NCBI GenBank assembly: GCA_036502165.1 | Contig: DASXZC010000249.1 | Coordinates: 1 to 6,761 of the forward strand | Source: F-183 sp036502165 | Lineage (GTDB): Bacteria > Acidobacteriota > Terriglobia > Bryobacterales > Bryobacteraceae | Direction: 5' to 3' | Length of the DNA: 6,761 nucleotides | Shown here: in pieces, positions 1-6,193 of the stretch | How positions within the stretch are numbered: position 1 is the stretch's first letter | Layout: the number at the start of each line of letters is the position of its first letter | Notes under the pieces: model-generated | What the model saw: the letters and a program-made list of their open reading frames with translations, nothing else | The model's database searches: none | What the model was told of the DNA's origin: nothing | Translations under genes and position numbers: made by a program

Positions 1-3000
1 CATCCCGCACTCGTTTGTGCAGGCATTCGGCAAAAGCTTCTGCCAGGCGATCAGCCACCGCCTCTGCCATGATCGCGTTGTAGTCGTCATTCTCAGCTCG
101 GAACCGGTCGCATAACTCCTTCAAGCCAATCCCTGTCGTAACTGCGAACGCACCGAGATGATCAGAAAGCCCCGTCTCCTTCGGCGCTATGAAATCGACG
201 AGTGAACGGCACGGCTCGCTGCCTTCCCTGTTCGCCTGCTGCCGCAGAAAGTGGAACCGCTCGAGGACGCTCGTCCGCGAGCAGTCCGTATACAACTCGA
301 CATCGTCGCCCACCGCGTTCGCCGGAAAGAGCCCATACACGCCGCGCGCCGTGATCAAGTTGTCCTTGATGATCTTGTCGAGCAGCGCATTGCCTTCCTC
401 AAAAACCTGACGCGCCTGCGCGCCGTGTCCCTCGTGCTCGAAGATGCGAGGATAAATCCCCTTCAATCCCCACGTGTGGAAGAACGGCGACCAATCGATG
501 TACTCGCGCAACTCGGCGAGAGGAAAATTGTCGAGCACACGCACACCGGTGAAACTCGGAACCGGAATGTCTTCCGCGCGCCATTGAATCGGCGTCCTCC
601 GCGCCTGCGCCGTCGCATACGAAACGACCTTCTGCTGAGGAGCCGCGTGATTCTTTCGTAGCCTCTCGTACTCCGTGCGATGCTGCGCCACGAACGCCGG
701 CTTCCCTTCGTCGCTCAGCAAACTAGTCGCGACCGGCACAGCGCGGCTCGCGTCCAGCACGTGGACCACGGGCTCGCTATAGTGCGGAGCAATCTTAATA
801 GCCGTGTGCGCGCGGCTCGTAGTGGCACCGCCAATGAGCAGGGGCAGTTTAAAACCCTGCCGCTCCATCTCGCGCGCCACGTGGACCATCTCATCGAGCG
901 ACGGCGTAATCAATCCGCTCAGCCCGATCACATCCGCCTTTTCCGCCTTGGCCCGCTCGAGGATCTTCTCGCACGGCACCATCACGCCCATGTCGATGAC
1001 TTCGTAATTGTTGCAGGCGAGCACAACTCCGACAATGTTCTTGCCGATATCGTGAACGTCGCCCTTCACCGTCGCCAGCACGATCTTTCCCTGTGTCTTG
1101 ACGACCTGTCCCGCGGCCGCGAGCGTAGCCTTCTCCGCCTCCATGAACGGCGTCAAATACGCCACAGACTTCTTCATCACCCGTGCGGATTTGACGACCT
1201 GCGGCAGGAACATCTTCCCCGCGCCAAACAGATCGCCGACCACGCTCATTCCATCCATCAGCGGACCTTCGATCACCAGCAGCGGCCGCCCCAGCTTGAC
1301 GCGAGCCTCCTCGGTGTCGAGCTCGATGTACGTGTCGATCCCCTTGACCAGGGCGTGCGAAAGACGCTCCTCGACCGTACCGTTGCGCCATTCCTCAGCC
1401 TTCTTTTCAGAAGCGACCGTGCCCGCGCTCGCGGCTTTCAGCGCCTCGCCATGCTCGACCAGACGTTCAGTAGCGTCGGGGCGGCGATTGAGCAGCACGT
1501 CCTCGACCAGCACCTTCAACTCCGGCTCGATCTCCTCATACACTTCGAGCATCCCCGCGTTCACGATGCCCATGTCCATGCCGGCCGCAATCGCGTGATA
1601 CAGGAACGCCGAGTGCATCGCCTCGCGGACTACGTTGTTGCCACGGAAACTGAACGAAATGTTTGAGACGCCTCCGCTGACTTTCGCGTGCGGAAGGTTA
1701 GCTTTGATCCAACGCGTGGCGTTGATGAAATCGACAGCGTAGTTGTTATGCTCCTCCATCCCCGTCGCGACCGTGAGGATATTAGGATCGAAAATAATGT
1801 CTTCGGGCGCGAGCCCCACCTCATCGACGAGGATCTTGTAAGCACGTTCGCAGATGCGGATCTTCTCTTCGTAAGTAGCCGCTTGCCCCTGCTCATCGAA
1901 CGCCATCACCACGACCGCCGCGCCGTACTTCAGCACTTTGGCAGCGTTTTCGCGGAACTTCGCCTCGCCCTCTTTGAGCGAGATGGAGTTCACGATGCCC
2001 TTGCCCTGTAGGCATTTGAGCCCCGCTTCGATGACTTCCCACTTCGACGAATCGACCATGAACGGAACCTTGGCAACTTCAGGTTCGCTCCCCAGCAACT
2101 GCAGGAAACGAGTCATGGCGGTGACGCCGTCGATCATGCCCTCATCCATGCAAATGTCGATGACGTTGGCGCCGTTCTCGACCTGCTGCCGCGCGATGCT
2201 CACCGCTTCTTCGTACTTTCCGGCTTTGATCAGCTTGGCGAACTTCGGCGAACCCGCCACGTTGGTGCGCTCGCCGATCATGATGTATACGCCGCGCTGC
2301 TGCGTAAACGGTTGCGATCCGGACAAGCGCAGAGGCTTCGGCTCCGCGACCCACGGCCCAGGAACGCTCATGCGATCATGCGACTCCGCAATCTCCTGAA
2401 GTTCCCGCGGATGCTTACCCTCCAACGCTTTCGCGATCGCCGCAATATGCTCCGGCGTATTGCCGCAGCAGCCTCCGGCGATGTTGATCAGGCCGCCCTT
2501 GGCGAATTCCGCCAGGTAGCGCGCCATATCCGGGGGCTCCAGATCGAAGCCTGTCGGCGACAGCGGATTCGGCAGCCCCGCGTTCGGATAGCACGAGATC
2601 GCGGCACTCGATTTCTCCGAGAGATCCGACAGGAACGGATACATCAGATCCGGGCCGAGCGAGCAGTTCAACCCGACCGAGAGCGGCTTCACCTGCTGAA
2701 CCGCGTTCCAGAATGCCTCGATCGTCTGCGCCGAAATCATGGTCTCGCCGCCCCGTCCGACCGCGGCCGAAATCATCACCGGCAGTTCCTTGCGGTCTTG
2801 TTCGAAAACCTCTCGAATGGCAACCAGGGCCGCCTTGGCGTTCAGCGAATCGAAAATCGTCTCGACCAGAAGCAAGTCGACGCCGCCGGCCATGAGCGCG
2901 CGAATCTGGTGTACGTACGCGGCCTTCACCTGATCGAACGTGACGACCCGGAAACCTGGATCGTCAGCATCCGGCGAGTTCGACAATGACACCGTCAACG

Positions 3001-3475
3001 GACCAATCGCCCCCGCAACGAATCGCGGACGAGAAGTAGCATTCGCCACCCGGTCCGCCCACTCCCGGCATTGCCGCGCGGACTGCTCATTGATCTCCCA
3101 AGCCAGCCCGTTCAGGAACGGATCGTCGATGATCTTCTGATAGAACGCCGGATCCTTCCGGCCTCCACGCTCGCGTGGATCGTCGACGAAGAATTCACTC
3201 TGCGAAATGCTCGTAGCCCCAAAAGTATTGGTCTCGATGATGTCGGCGCCCGCTTCGAGAAATCGGCGATGGATGTCGCAGATCATGGCCGGCTGCGTCA
3301 GCGAGAAGAGGTCGCCGTTGTTCAGCAGGTCTTTCTTTGAATCCCTGAAGCGATCGCCACGGATATCCGCCTCCGTCATCCCATAGGTGCGGATCGTGGT
3401 TCCCATCGCTCCATCGATGATGGCGATGCGGCGCTCGAGTATCCCTCGAAGCGGATGTTGATCGGATGAAGTCAT
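1..3475 (-). CDS. metH: Cobalamin-dependent methionine synthase, C-terminus cut by window edge
   Basis: Transfers the methyl group of 5-methyltetrahydrofolate to homocysteine through a corrinoid cofactor, giving methionine in the cytosol. I translated the minus strand from the ATG at 3475-3473 and the frame stays open to base 2, about 1158 codons. Domains seen: homocysteine-binding (DGAMGT near residue 22; zinc ligands Cys271 in LNCSLG and Cys336-Cys337 in GGCCG); methyl-folate-binding (GERTN at 401-405, then DEGM, DPNIL and EHNNYA); a helical cap; cobalamin-binding (GDVHDIGKN with lower cobalt ligand His808, and LSGLITPS); and most of the reactivation domain (GLFPAN, VGDD). Compared with E. 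coli MetH (1227 aa) about 115-120 residues are missing off the left edge, including the RxxxGY SAM-binding stretch. The start is well fixed because an in-frame TAG lies ten codons upstream; no clear Shine-Dalgarno precedes it. A charged insert relative to E. coli sits at about residues 97-121. Identification is very secure. Confidence 0.97.
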   Translation of the reverse strand, partial: MTSSDQHPLRGILERRIAIIDGAMGTTIRTYGMTEADIRGDRFRDSKKDLLNNGDLFSLTQPAMICDIHRRFLEAGADIIETNTFGATSISQSEFFVDDPRERGGRKDPAFYQKIIDDPFLNGLAWEINEQSARQCREWADRVANATSRPRFVAGAIGPLTVSLSNSPDADDPGFRVVTFDQVKAAYVHQIRALMAGGVDLLLVETIFDSLNAKAALVAIREVFEQDRKELPVMISAAVGRGGETMISAQTIEAFWNAVQQVKPLSVGLNCSLGPDLMYPFLSDLSEKSSAAISCYPNAGLPNPLSPTGFDLEPPDMARYLAEFAKGGLINIAGGCCGNTPEHIAAIAKALEGKHPRELQEIAESHDRMSVPGPWVAEPKPLRLSGSQPFTQQRGVYIMIGERTNVAGSPKFAKLIKAGKYEEAVSIARQQVENGANVIDICMDEGMIDGVTAMTRFLQLLGSEPEVAKVPFMVDSSKWEVIEAGLKCLQGKGIVNSISLKEGEAKFRENAAKVLKYGAAVVVMAFDEQGQAATYEEKIRICERAYKILVDEVGLAPEDIIFDPNILTVATGMEEHNNYAVDFINATRWIKANLPHAKVSGGVSNISFSFRGNNVVREAMHSAFLYHAIAAGMDMGIVNAGMLEVYEEIEPELKVLVEDVLLNRRPDATERLVEHGEALKAASAGTVASEKKAEEWRNGTVEERLSHALVKGIDTYIELDTEEARVKLGRPLLVIEGPLMDGMSVVGDLFGAGKMFLPQVVKSARVMKKSVAYLTPFMEAEKATLAAAGQVVKTQGKIVLATVKGDVHDIGKNIVGVVLACNNYEVIDMGVMVPCEKILERAKAEKADVIGLSGLITPSLDEMVHVAREMERQGFKLPLLIGGATTSRAHTAIKIAPHYSEPVVHVLDASRAVPVATSLLSDEGKPAFVAQHRTEYERLRKNHAAPQQKVVSYATAQARRTPIQWRAEDIPVPSFTGVRVLDNFPLAELREYIDWSPFFHTWGLKGIYPRIFEHEGHGAQARQVFEEGNALLDKIIKDNLITARGVYGLFPANAVGDDVELYTDCSRTSVLERFHFLRQQANREGSEPCRSLVDFIAPKETGLSDHLGAFAVTTGIGLKELCDRFRAENDDYNAIMAEAVADRLAEAFAECLHKRVRD

Positions 3476-3501
3476 GTTGGTGCGCCAGCCTGGAATACCT
3501 C

Positions 3502-3531
3502 GCTAGCGCCTGCTTCAATGATAGCGTTAGC
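3502..3531. repeat. Imperfect inverted repeat in the metH 5' leader region
   Basis: GCTAGCGC (3502-3509) and GCGTTAGC (3524-3531) form an 8-bp imperfect inverted repeat with a 14-base spacer. One position is a G-T pair on the + strand and a mismatch on the - strand. It lies about 27-56 bases upstream of the metH ATG. It could be an operator or leader hairpin, or chance. Confidence 0.3.
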
Positions 3532-3550
3532 CCCGCCCTCACACTCCAAC

Positions 3551-3586
3551 GAGCGAGCGCCAACTCCGCCCTTGGCACACTCGCTC
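3551..3586. repeat. Long interrupted inverted repeat (hairpin) upstream of metH
   Basis: GAGCGAG (3551-3557) pairs with CTCGCTC (3580-3586), and inside it GCCAA (3559-3563) pairs with TTGGC (3572-3576). The two stems are joined by a 1x3 internal loop and close on an 8-base loop. Twelve base pairs in 36 bases is a strong structure for non-coding DNA. There is no T-run after either arm, so it does not look like an intrinsic terminator. It could be an operator for a dimeric regulator, a metH leader element, or a repeat-family remnant. Confidence 0.55.
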
Positions 3587-3624
3587 TCCCCGATCCCATC
3601 GGCCGAGACATTTCCGCTTCCCAT

Positions 3625-3687
3625 CTTTGCGAGGCCTTTGCGAAACTTAGCGATCTTTGCGCGGACCCCGCGTCCCCAGTCGCAAAG
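3625..3687. repeat. CTTTGCG repeat cluster with terminal inverted copy
   Basis: CTTTGCG occurs at 3625-3631, 3636-3642 and 3655-3661, with the variant CTTAGCG at 3646-3652, so four units are spaced 11, 10 and 9 bases apart. An inverted copy, CGCAAAG, lies at 3681-3687. The last direct copy and the inverted copy form a 7-bp stem, inside which GGAC (3663-3666) and GTCC (3672-3675) pair around a 5-base loop. The cluster ends 15 bases before the -35 box of arsR. The near-helical-turn spacing would suit a protein-binding array, but a dispersed intergenic repeat is equally possible. Confidence 0.55.
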
Positions 3688-3702
3688 AGCGGCGAAAATC
3701 AC

Positions 3703-3731
3703 TTGACGTTTCCCGCTACTTCGACTATGGT
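3703..3731 (+). promoter_or_regulatory. Sigma70-type promoter of the arsR operon
   Basis: TTGACG (3703-3708, five of six consensus bases) is followed after exactly 17 bases by TATGGT (3726-3731, four of six). Transcription would start near 3738, giving a short leader of roughly 20 bases before arsR. The position directly in front of an ArsR-family gene makes it the expected autoregulated promoter, repressed by ArsR and released by arsenite. Confidence 0.75.
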
Positions 3732-3746
3732 AGAAATCTAGAAATT
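3731..3746 (+). promoter_or_regulatory. Tandem repeat / candidate ArsR operator half-sites
   Basis: TAGAAATC (3731-3738) is followed immediately by TAGAAATT (3739-3746), a tandem 8-mer differing at one base. It also contains the inverted element TAGA-AA-TCTA (3731-3740). It starts on the last base of the -10 and covers the predicted transcription start, where a repressor would block RNA polymerase. ArsR-family dimers usually bind AT-rich dyads overlapping their own promoter. The operator role is inferred from position only. Confidence 0.4.
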
Positions 3747-3759
3747 AAAGAAGGAGCTT

Positions 3760-4101
3760 ATGGCGAAACCGAAGCAGGAAGACGTAGCACGCTTCGCCGA
3801 CATCCTCGGCGCAATGGGAACGGAGCCGCGCCTGAGGATTATGCGGTTGCTCCTCTCTGCCCATCCGGACGGAATGGTCGTAGGGGAGATTGGCTCCGAC
3901 CTGGAAATACCCGCCTCTACGCTCTCCCATCATCTCGAGAAATTGAAGAATGAGGGGCTCGTGAAGGTGAAACGAGACGGGACGTTCCTTTGGTATTCGG
4001 CCAATACCGGAGTGCTCGAAGAGCTGATGAGCTTCCTCTATGCCGAATGCTGCACGAGAAACAAAGCGATTGAGCCGCAGCGAATCGTCTGCTGCAAATA
4101 A
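3760..4101 (+). CDS. arsR: ArsR/SmtB-family arsenic-responsive repressor
   Basis: A 113-residue winged-helix transcriptional repressor that dissociates from DNA on binding trivalent arsenic. The HTH region spans about residues 40-70; STLSHHLEKLKNEGLV is the typical ArsR recognition helix, followed by the beta-hairpin wing (VKVKRDGTFLWYS). Cys97-Cys98 sit in the C-terminal helix (AECC), and a second pair, Cys111-Cys112, lies at the extreme C-terminus. This resembles the Acidithiobacillus-type ArsR, whose arsenic site uses a C-terminal CC pair plus another Cys, rather than the E. coli CxC in the DNA-binding helix. AAGGAG at 3751-3756 is close to the ATG, with a 3-nt spacer. It is the first gene of the operon, directly behind a promoter, and is presumably autorepressed. 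The TAA stop overlaps the Shine-Dalgarno of arsM by one base. Confidence 0.93.
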   Translation: MAKPKQEDVARFADILGAMGTEPRLRIMRLLLSAHPDGMVVGEIGSDLEIPASTLSHHLEKLKNEGLVKVKRDGTFLWYSANTGVLEELMSFLYAECCTRNKAIEPQRIVCCK

Positions 4102-4112
4102 AGGAGATCGAT

Positions 4113-4961
4113 ATGACACAAAGCGTAAAAGAGATCGTTCAGGAAAAGTACGGCGAAGCCGCAAGACGTGTTGCCGCGGGCGAGACCAACTCGTGTTGCG
4201 GAGCCTCGGCCTGCTGCGGCGTCGACGTCGACCCGATTACGTCTGACCTGTACGATGAGGCGCAAAAGAGCGGGCTGCCTCAAGAGGCGGTTCTCGCATC
4301 TCTCGGATGCGGCAACCCCACCGCGCTCGCGGCCCTAAAGCCGGGGGAAATCGTGCTCGACTTGGGTAGCGGCGGGGGAATCGACGTGCTCCTTTCGGCC
4401 CATCGCGTCGGCCCAACGGGCAAAGCCTATGGCCTCGACATGACGGACGATATGCTCGCGCTCGCAAGAGAGAACCAGCGAAAAGCGGCCGTCGAAAACG
4501 TCGAGTTTTTGAAGGGAGAGATTGAGAATATTCCACTGCCTGACAACTCAGTCGACGTCATCATCTCGAATTGCGTAATCAATCTCTCCGGCGACAAAGA
4601 CCTCGTCTTTCGAGAGGCTTTTCGCGTGCTCAAGCCGGGGGGGCGCTTCGCCGTATCAGATGTCGTCGTTCGTGGCGAGGTTCCCGAAGAAATTCGAAAG
4701 CATATGCTCCTGTGGGTCGGATGCATCGCCGGAGCCCTGAAAGATTCGGATTACATCGCAAAACTAGCCCGCGCCGGTTTCGACGCGATCGACATCGAGC
4801 CGACCCGCGTCTACAACATCGAAGACGCCCGGACCTTCCTTACCGCTGAAGGCATCGACGTAGACGCGATGGCTCCGCGAGTGGAAGGCAAGTTCATGAG
4901 TGCGTTCGTTCGAGGCATAAAGCCTGCAGCCGCTTGCTGCGCCCCCGGCTGCTGCTCCTAA
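4113..4961 (+). CDS. arsM: Arsenite S-adenosylmethionine methyltransferase
   Basis: A cytosolic class I SAM-dependent methyltransferase of 282 residues, the usual size for bacterial ArsM, that methylates arsenite to mono-, di- and trimethylated forms. The SAM-binding motif DLGSGGGID is at residues 83-91, followed by GLDMTDDML (107-115) and ISNCVINLS (151-159). The conserved arsenic-binding cysteines are visible: Cys66 (SLGCGNP), Cys154 (SNCVINL) and Cys204 (WVGCIAG). The last two are 50 residues apart, as in the characterised algal CmArsM (174 and 224). The fourth, N-terminal cysteine could be any of Cys28/29 or Cys34/35 in a CCGASACCG segment. The C-terminus adds CCAPGCC (275-281). AAGGAG at 4101-4106 lies 6 nt before the ATG, and the gene starts 11 nt after arsR. 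Translation of arsR and arsM is probably coupled. Confidence 0.96.
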   Translation: MTQSVKEIVQEKYGEAARRVAAGETNSCCGASACCGVDVDPITSDLYDEAQKSGLPQEAVLASLGCGNPTALAALKPGEIVLDLGSGGGIDVLLSAHRVGPTGKAYGLDMTDDMLALARENQRKAAVENVEFLKGEIENIPLPDNSVDVIISNCVINLSGDKDLVFREAFRVLKPGGRFAVSDVVVRGEVPEEIRKHMLLWVGCIAGALKDSDYIAKLARAGFDAIDIEPTRVYNIEDARTFLTAEGIDVDAMAPRVEGKFMSAFVRGIKPAAACCAPGCCS

Positions 4962-4967
4962 ATCCAA

Positions 4968-5669
4968 ATGACGAACGCTCGCAAGCTCACGGCAGAGGCA
5001 CTCGGATCCGCGTTCCTGTTAGCCACGGTCGTCGGCTCCGGAATCATGGGAGACCGGCTGGCTCAAGGAAACGTGGCAATTGCCCTCCTGGCAAACACGC
5101 TTGCCACAGGAGCAATGCTCGTCACGCTGATTCTGACGCTCGGACCTCTCTCGGGTGCCCACTTCAATCCCGCCGTCACACTCGCCGACGCCTCACAGGG
5201 CGGCCTGCCGTGGTCCGATGTGCCAGGTTACATCGCTGCCCAAATCGTGGGAGCGCTGTGCGGCGTCGCCGCGGCTCATCTCATGTTCGCGGAGACCGTG
5301 ATTCAGGTCTCACGCCACGAACGCTCCGGGTTTCCCCAGCTATTCAGCGAATTCGTCGCGACCTTCGGACTACTTTCCGTCATCTGGGGATGCGCGAGAC
5401 TGCGATCAACCGCGGTGCCATTTGCGGTCGGAGCTTACATCACTGGCGCATATTGGTTCACAGCATCGACGTCGTTCGCCAACCCTTCGGTGACGCTCGC
5501 GCGCGCATTCACGAACACCTTTGCCGGTATTCGGCCTGTCGACGCTCCAGGTTTCGTTGCGGCTCAGTTGCTGGGAGCGTTCGCCGCAACATTTCTGTTC
5601 CGTTGGTTGACCCCGGCGCTTCCCGAAACGGCCAAAAATGTTGTCTTCTCACAGTCCAACCAGGAGTAA
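4968..5669 (+). CDS. aqpS: MIP-family aquaglyceroporin, probable arsenite channel (AqpS-like)
   Basis: An inner-membrane channel of 233 residues in the major intrinsic protein family, likely conducting neutral As(OH)3 and perhaps other small solutes. Six hydrophobic segments are visible (about residues 8-27, 35-58, 85-108, 126-143, 149-168 and 194-213). Two re-entrant half-helices carry the signature motifs: HFNPAV (NPA at 67-69) and FANPSVTLAR (NPS at 172-174, with selectivity-filter Arg179). The second motif is NPS rather than canonical NPA. The model is Sinorhizobium meliloti AqpS, which sits in an ars operon with arsC and provides downhill arsenite exit. The start is 6 nt after the arsM stop, with no recognisable Shine-Dalgarno, so it probably depends on reinitiation from arsM. 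The N-terminus (RKLTAEALGSAFLLATVVGSG) is where this family normally begins. Transport of arsenite rather than water or glycerol is inferred from context. Confidence 0.88.
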   Translation: MTNARKLTAEALGSAFLLATVVGSGIMGDRLAQGNVAIALLANTLATGAMLVTLILTLGPLSGAHFNPAVTLADASQGGLPWSDVPGYIAAQIVGALCGVAAAHLMFAETVIQVSRHERSGFPQLFSEFVATFGLLSVIWGCARLRSTAVPFAVGAYITGAYWFTASTSFANPSVTLARAFTNTFAGIRPVDAPGFVAAQLLGAFAATFLFRWLTPALPETAKNVVFSQSNQE

Positions 5670-5672
5670 TTG

Positions 5673-6089
5673 ATGAAAAACCGCGTCCTGATTCTCTGCA
5701 CCGGCAACTCGGCTCGAAGTCAAATGGCCGAAGGTCTTTTACGGCACGCCGCGGGTGACCGCTTCGAAGTCGAGAGCGCGGGCACGAAGCCTGGTCAAGA
5801 CCGGCCGGAAGCAATCGAAGTTATGAAGGAACTCGGAATCGACATCTCCGGCCAGCGATCGAAGTCAGTCGACGAATTCGCGGCACAGAGTTTCGACTAT
5901 GTGTTGACGGTCTGCGACAACGCGAAAGAGAGCTGCCCCATCTACGCTGGTCACTCGAATCGGATTCACCACAGCTTCGAGGATCCAGCCGCGATCGAGG
6001 GTTCCGAGGACAAGCGTCTCGACGCGTTCCGCCGCGTCCGCGATGAGATTCGGGAATACCTGCGCGCGGAGCCCTGGAACGCACGATAG
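5673..6089 (+). CDS. arsC: Arsenate reductase, thioredoxin-coupled (low-MW phosphatase fold)
   Basis: Reduces arsenate to arsenite in the cytosol using a cysteine relay reset by thioredoxin. The 138-residue protein begins with the phosphatase-like P-loop CTGNSAR (CX5R, Cys9 to Arg15). It also has the two relay cysteines, Cys81 (TVCDNA) and Cys88 (SCPIY), and Asp104-Pro105 as the likely general acid. These match S. aureus pI258 ArsC residues Cys10, Arg16, Cys82, Cys89 and Asp105, so all catalytic residues are intact. It is slightly longer than the 131-residue prototype, with a short C-terminal extension. I chose the ATG at 5673 over the TTG at 5670 because AGGAG (5662-5666) is 6 nt away and the family starts at this Met. 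The Shine-Dalgarno lies inside the end of aqpS, whose stop is 3 nt upstream. It is the last gene of the operon. Confidence 0.96.
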   Translation: MKNRVLILCTGNSARSQMAEGLLRHAAGDRFEVESAGTKPGQDRPEAIEVMKELGIDISGQRSKSVDEFAAQSFDYVLTVCDNAKESCPIYAGHSNRIHHSFEDPAAIEGSEDKRLDAFRRVRDEIREYLRAEPWNAR

Positions 6090-6138
6090 TTGTCCTACGC
6101 AGCGACGCGTCGACCAACAAGGCAGCCCATTTCCGTTC

Positions 6139-6168
6139 CGGAAGGCCCACGAACGCGAGAACCTTCCG
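6139..6168. terminator. Weak hairpin between convergent genes, possible terminator
   Basis: CGGAAGG (6139-6145) and CCTTCCG (6162-6168) are a perfect 7-bp inverted repeat with a 16-base loop. It lies in the 104-base spacer between arsC and the convergent gene. There is no T-run directly after it; the nearest AT-rich stretch (TTTCGGAATTTATTC) starts about 12 bases later. It may end transcription from one or both sides, but the evidence is thin. Confidence 0.3.
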
Positions 6169-6193
6169 CAGAATCGTGACTTTCGGAATTTAT

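Larger units (their letters stand above)
3476..3759. other. Divergent intergenic region between metH and arsR
   Basis: These 284 bases separate two divergent transcription units. Short open frames cross it on both strands, but they show no recognisable protein family and have no convincing ribosome binding sites. It holds a promoter next to arsR, an 8-bp tandem repeat downstream of that promoter's -10, a cluster of CTTTGCG units, and two long imperfect hairpins. I see no cobalamin box and no SAM-I-type core upstream of metH, so a classical riboswitch for metH is not supported. No confident metH promoter could be picked. Confidence 0.7.

Noticed and set aside
680..1666. A 328-codon open frame on the + strand opposite metH
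   Set aside because: It lies wholly antisense to a strongly conserved stretch of metH. Its Arg/His/Leu-rich composition is typical of an antisense frame in GC-rich coding DNA, and no family is recognisable.
1..3475. Possible frameshift or pseudogene in metH
   Set aside because: Manual translation stays in frame from the ATG at 3475 to the window edge, with all key motifs present. The gene is cut only by the window.
3518..3549. Candidate metH promoter TTGGAG...TATCAT on the minus strand
   Set aside because: The spacing between the boxes is 20 bases and the -35 is poor, so it is too weak to annotate.
3476..3700. Cobalamin or SAM riboswitch upstream of metH
   Set aside because: I looked on the minus strand for a B12-box-like segment and for a SAM-I-type core and found neither. 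The hairpins present do not match either class by eye. A covariance-model scan would settle it.
3466..3741. Short open frames on both strands across the metH-arsR spacer
   Set aside because: No recognisable domain or good ribosome binding site, and they run through repeats and the arsR promoter. They are most simply explained as non-coding.
5670..5672. TTG as the start of arsC
   Set aside because: The ATG three bases downstream has better spacing to AGGAG and matches the family N-terminus (MKNRVLILCTGNSAR).
4934..5758. A 274-codon open frame on the + strand overlapping aqpS
   Set aside because: It is in another frame of a clear MIP-family gene and the start of arsC. The protein is very Arg-rich and matches nothing recognisable.
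6103..6112. CGACGCGTCG palindrome just after arsC
   Set aside because: A 10-base perfect palindrome with no loop and no T-run is not a convincing terminator, and such short GC palindromes are common in this composition.
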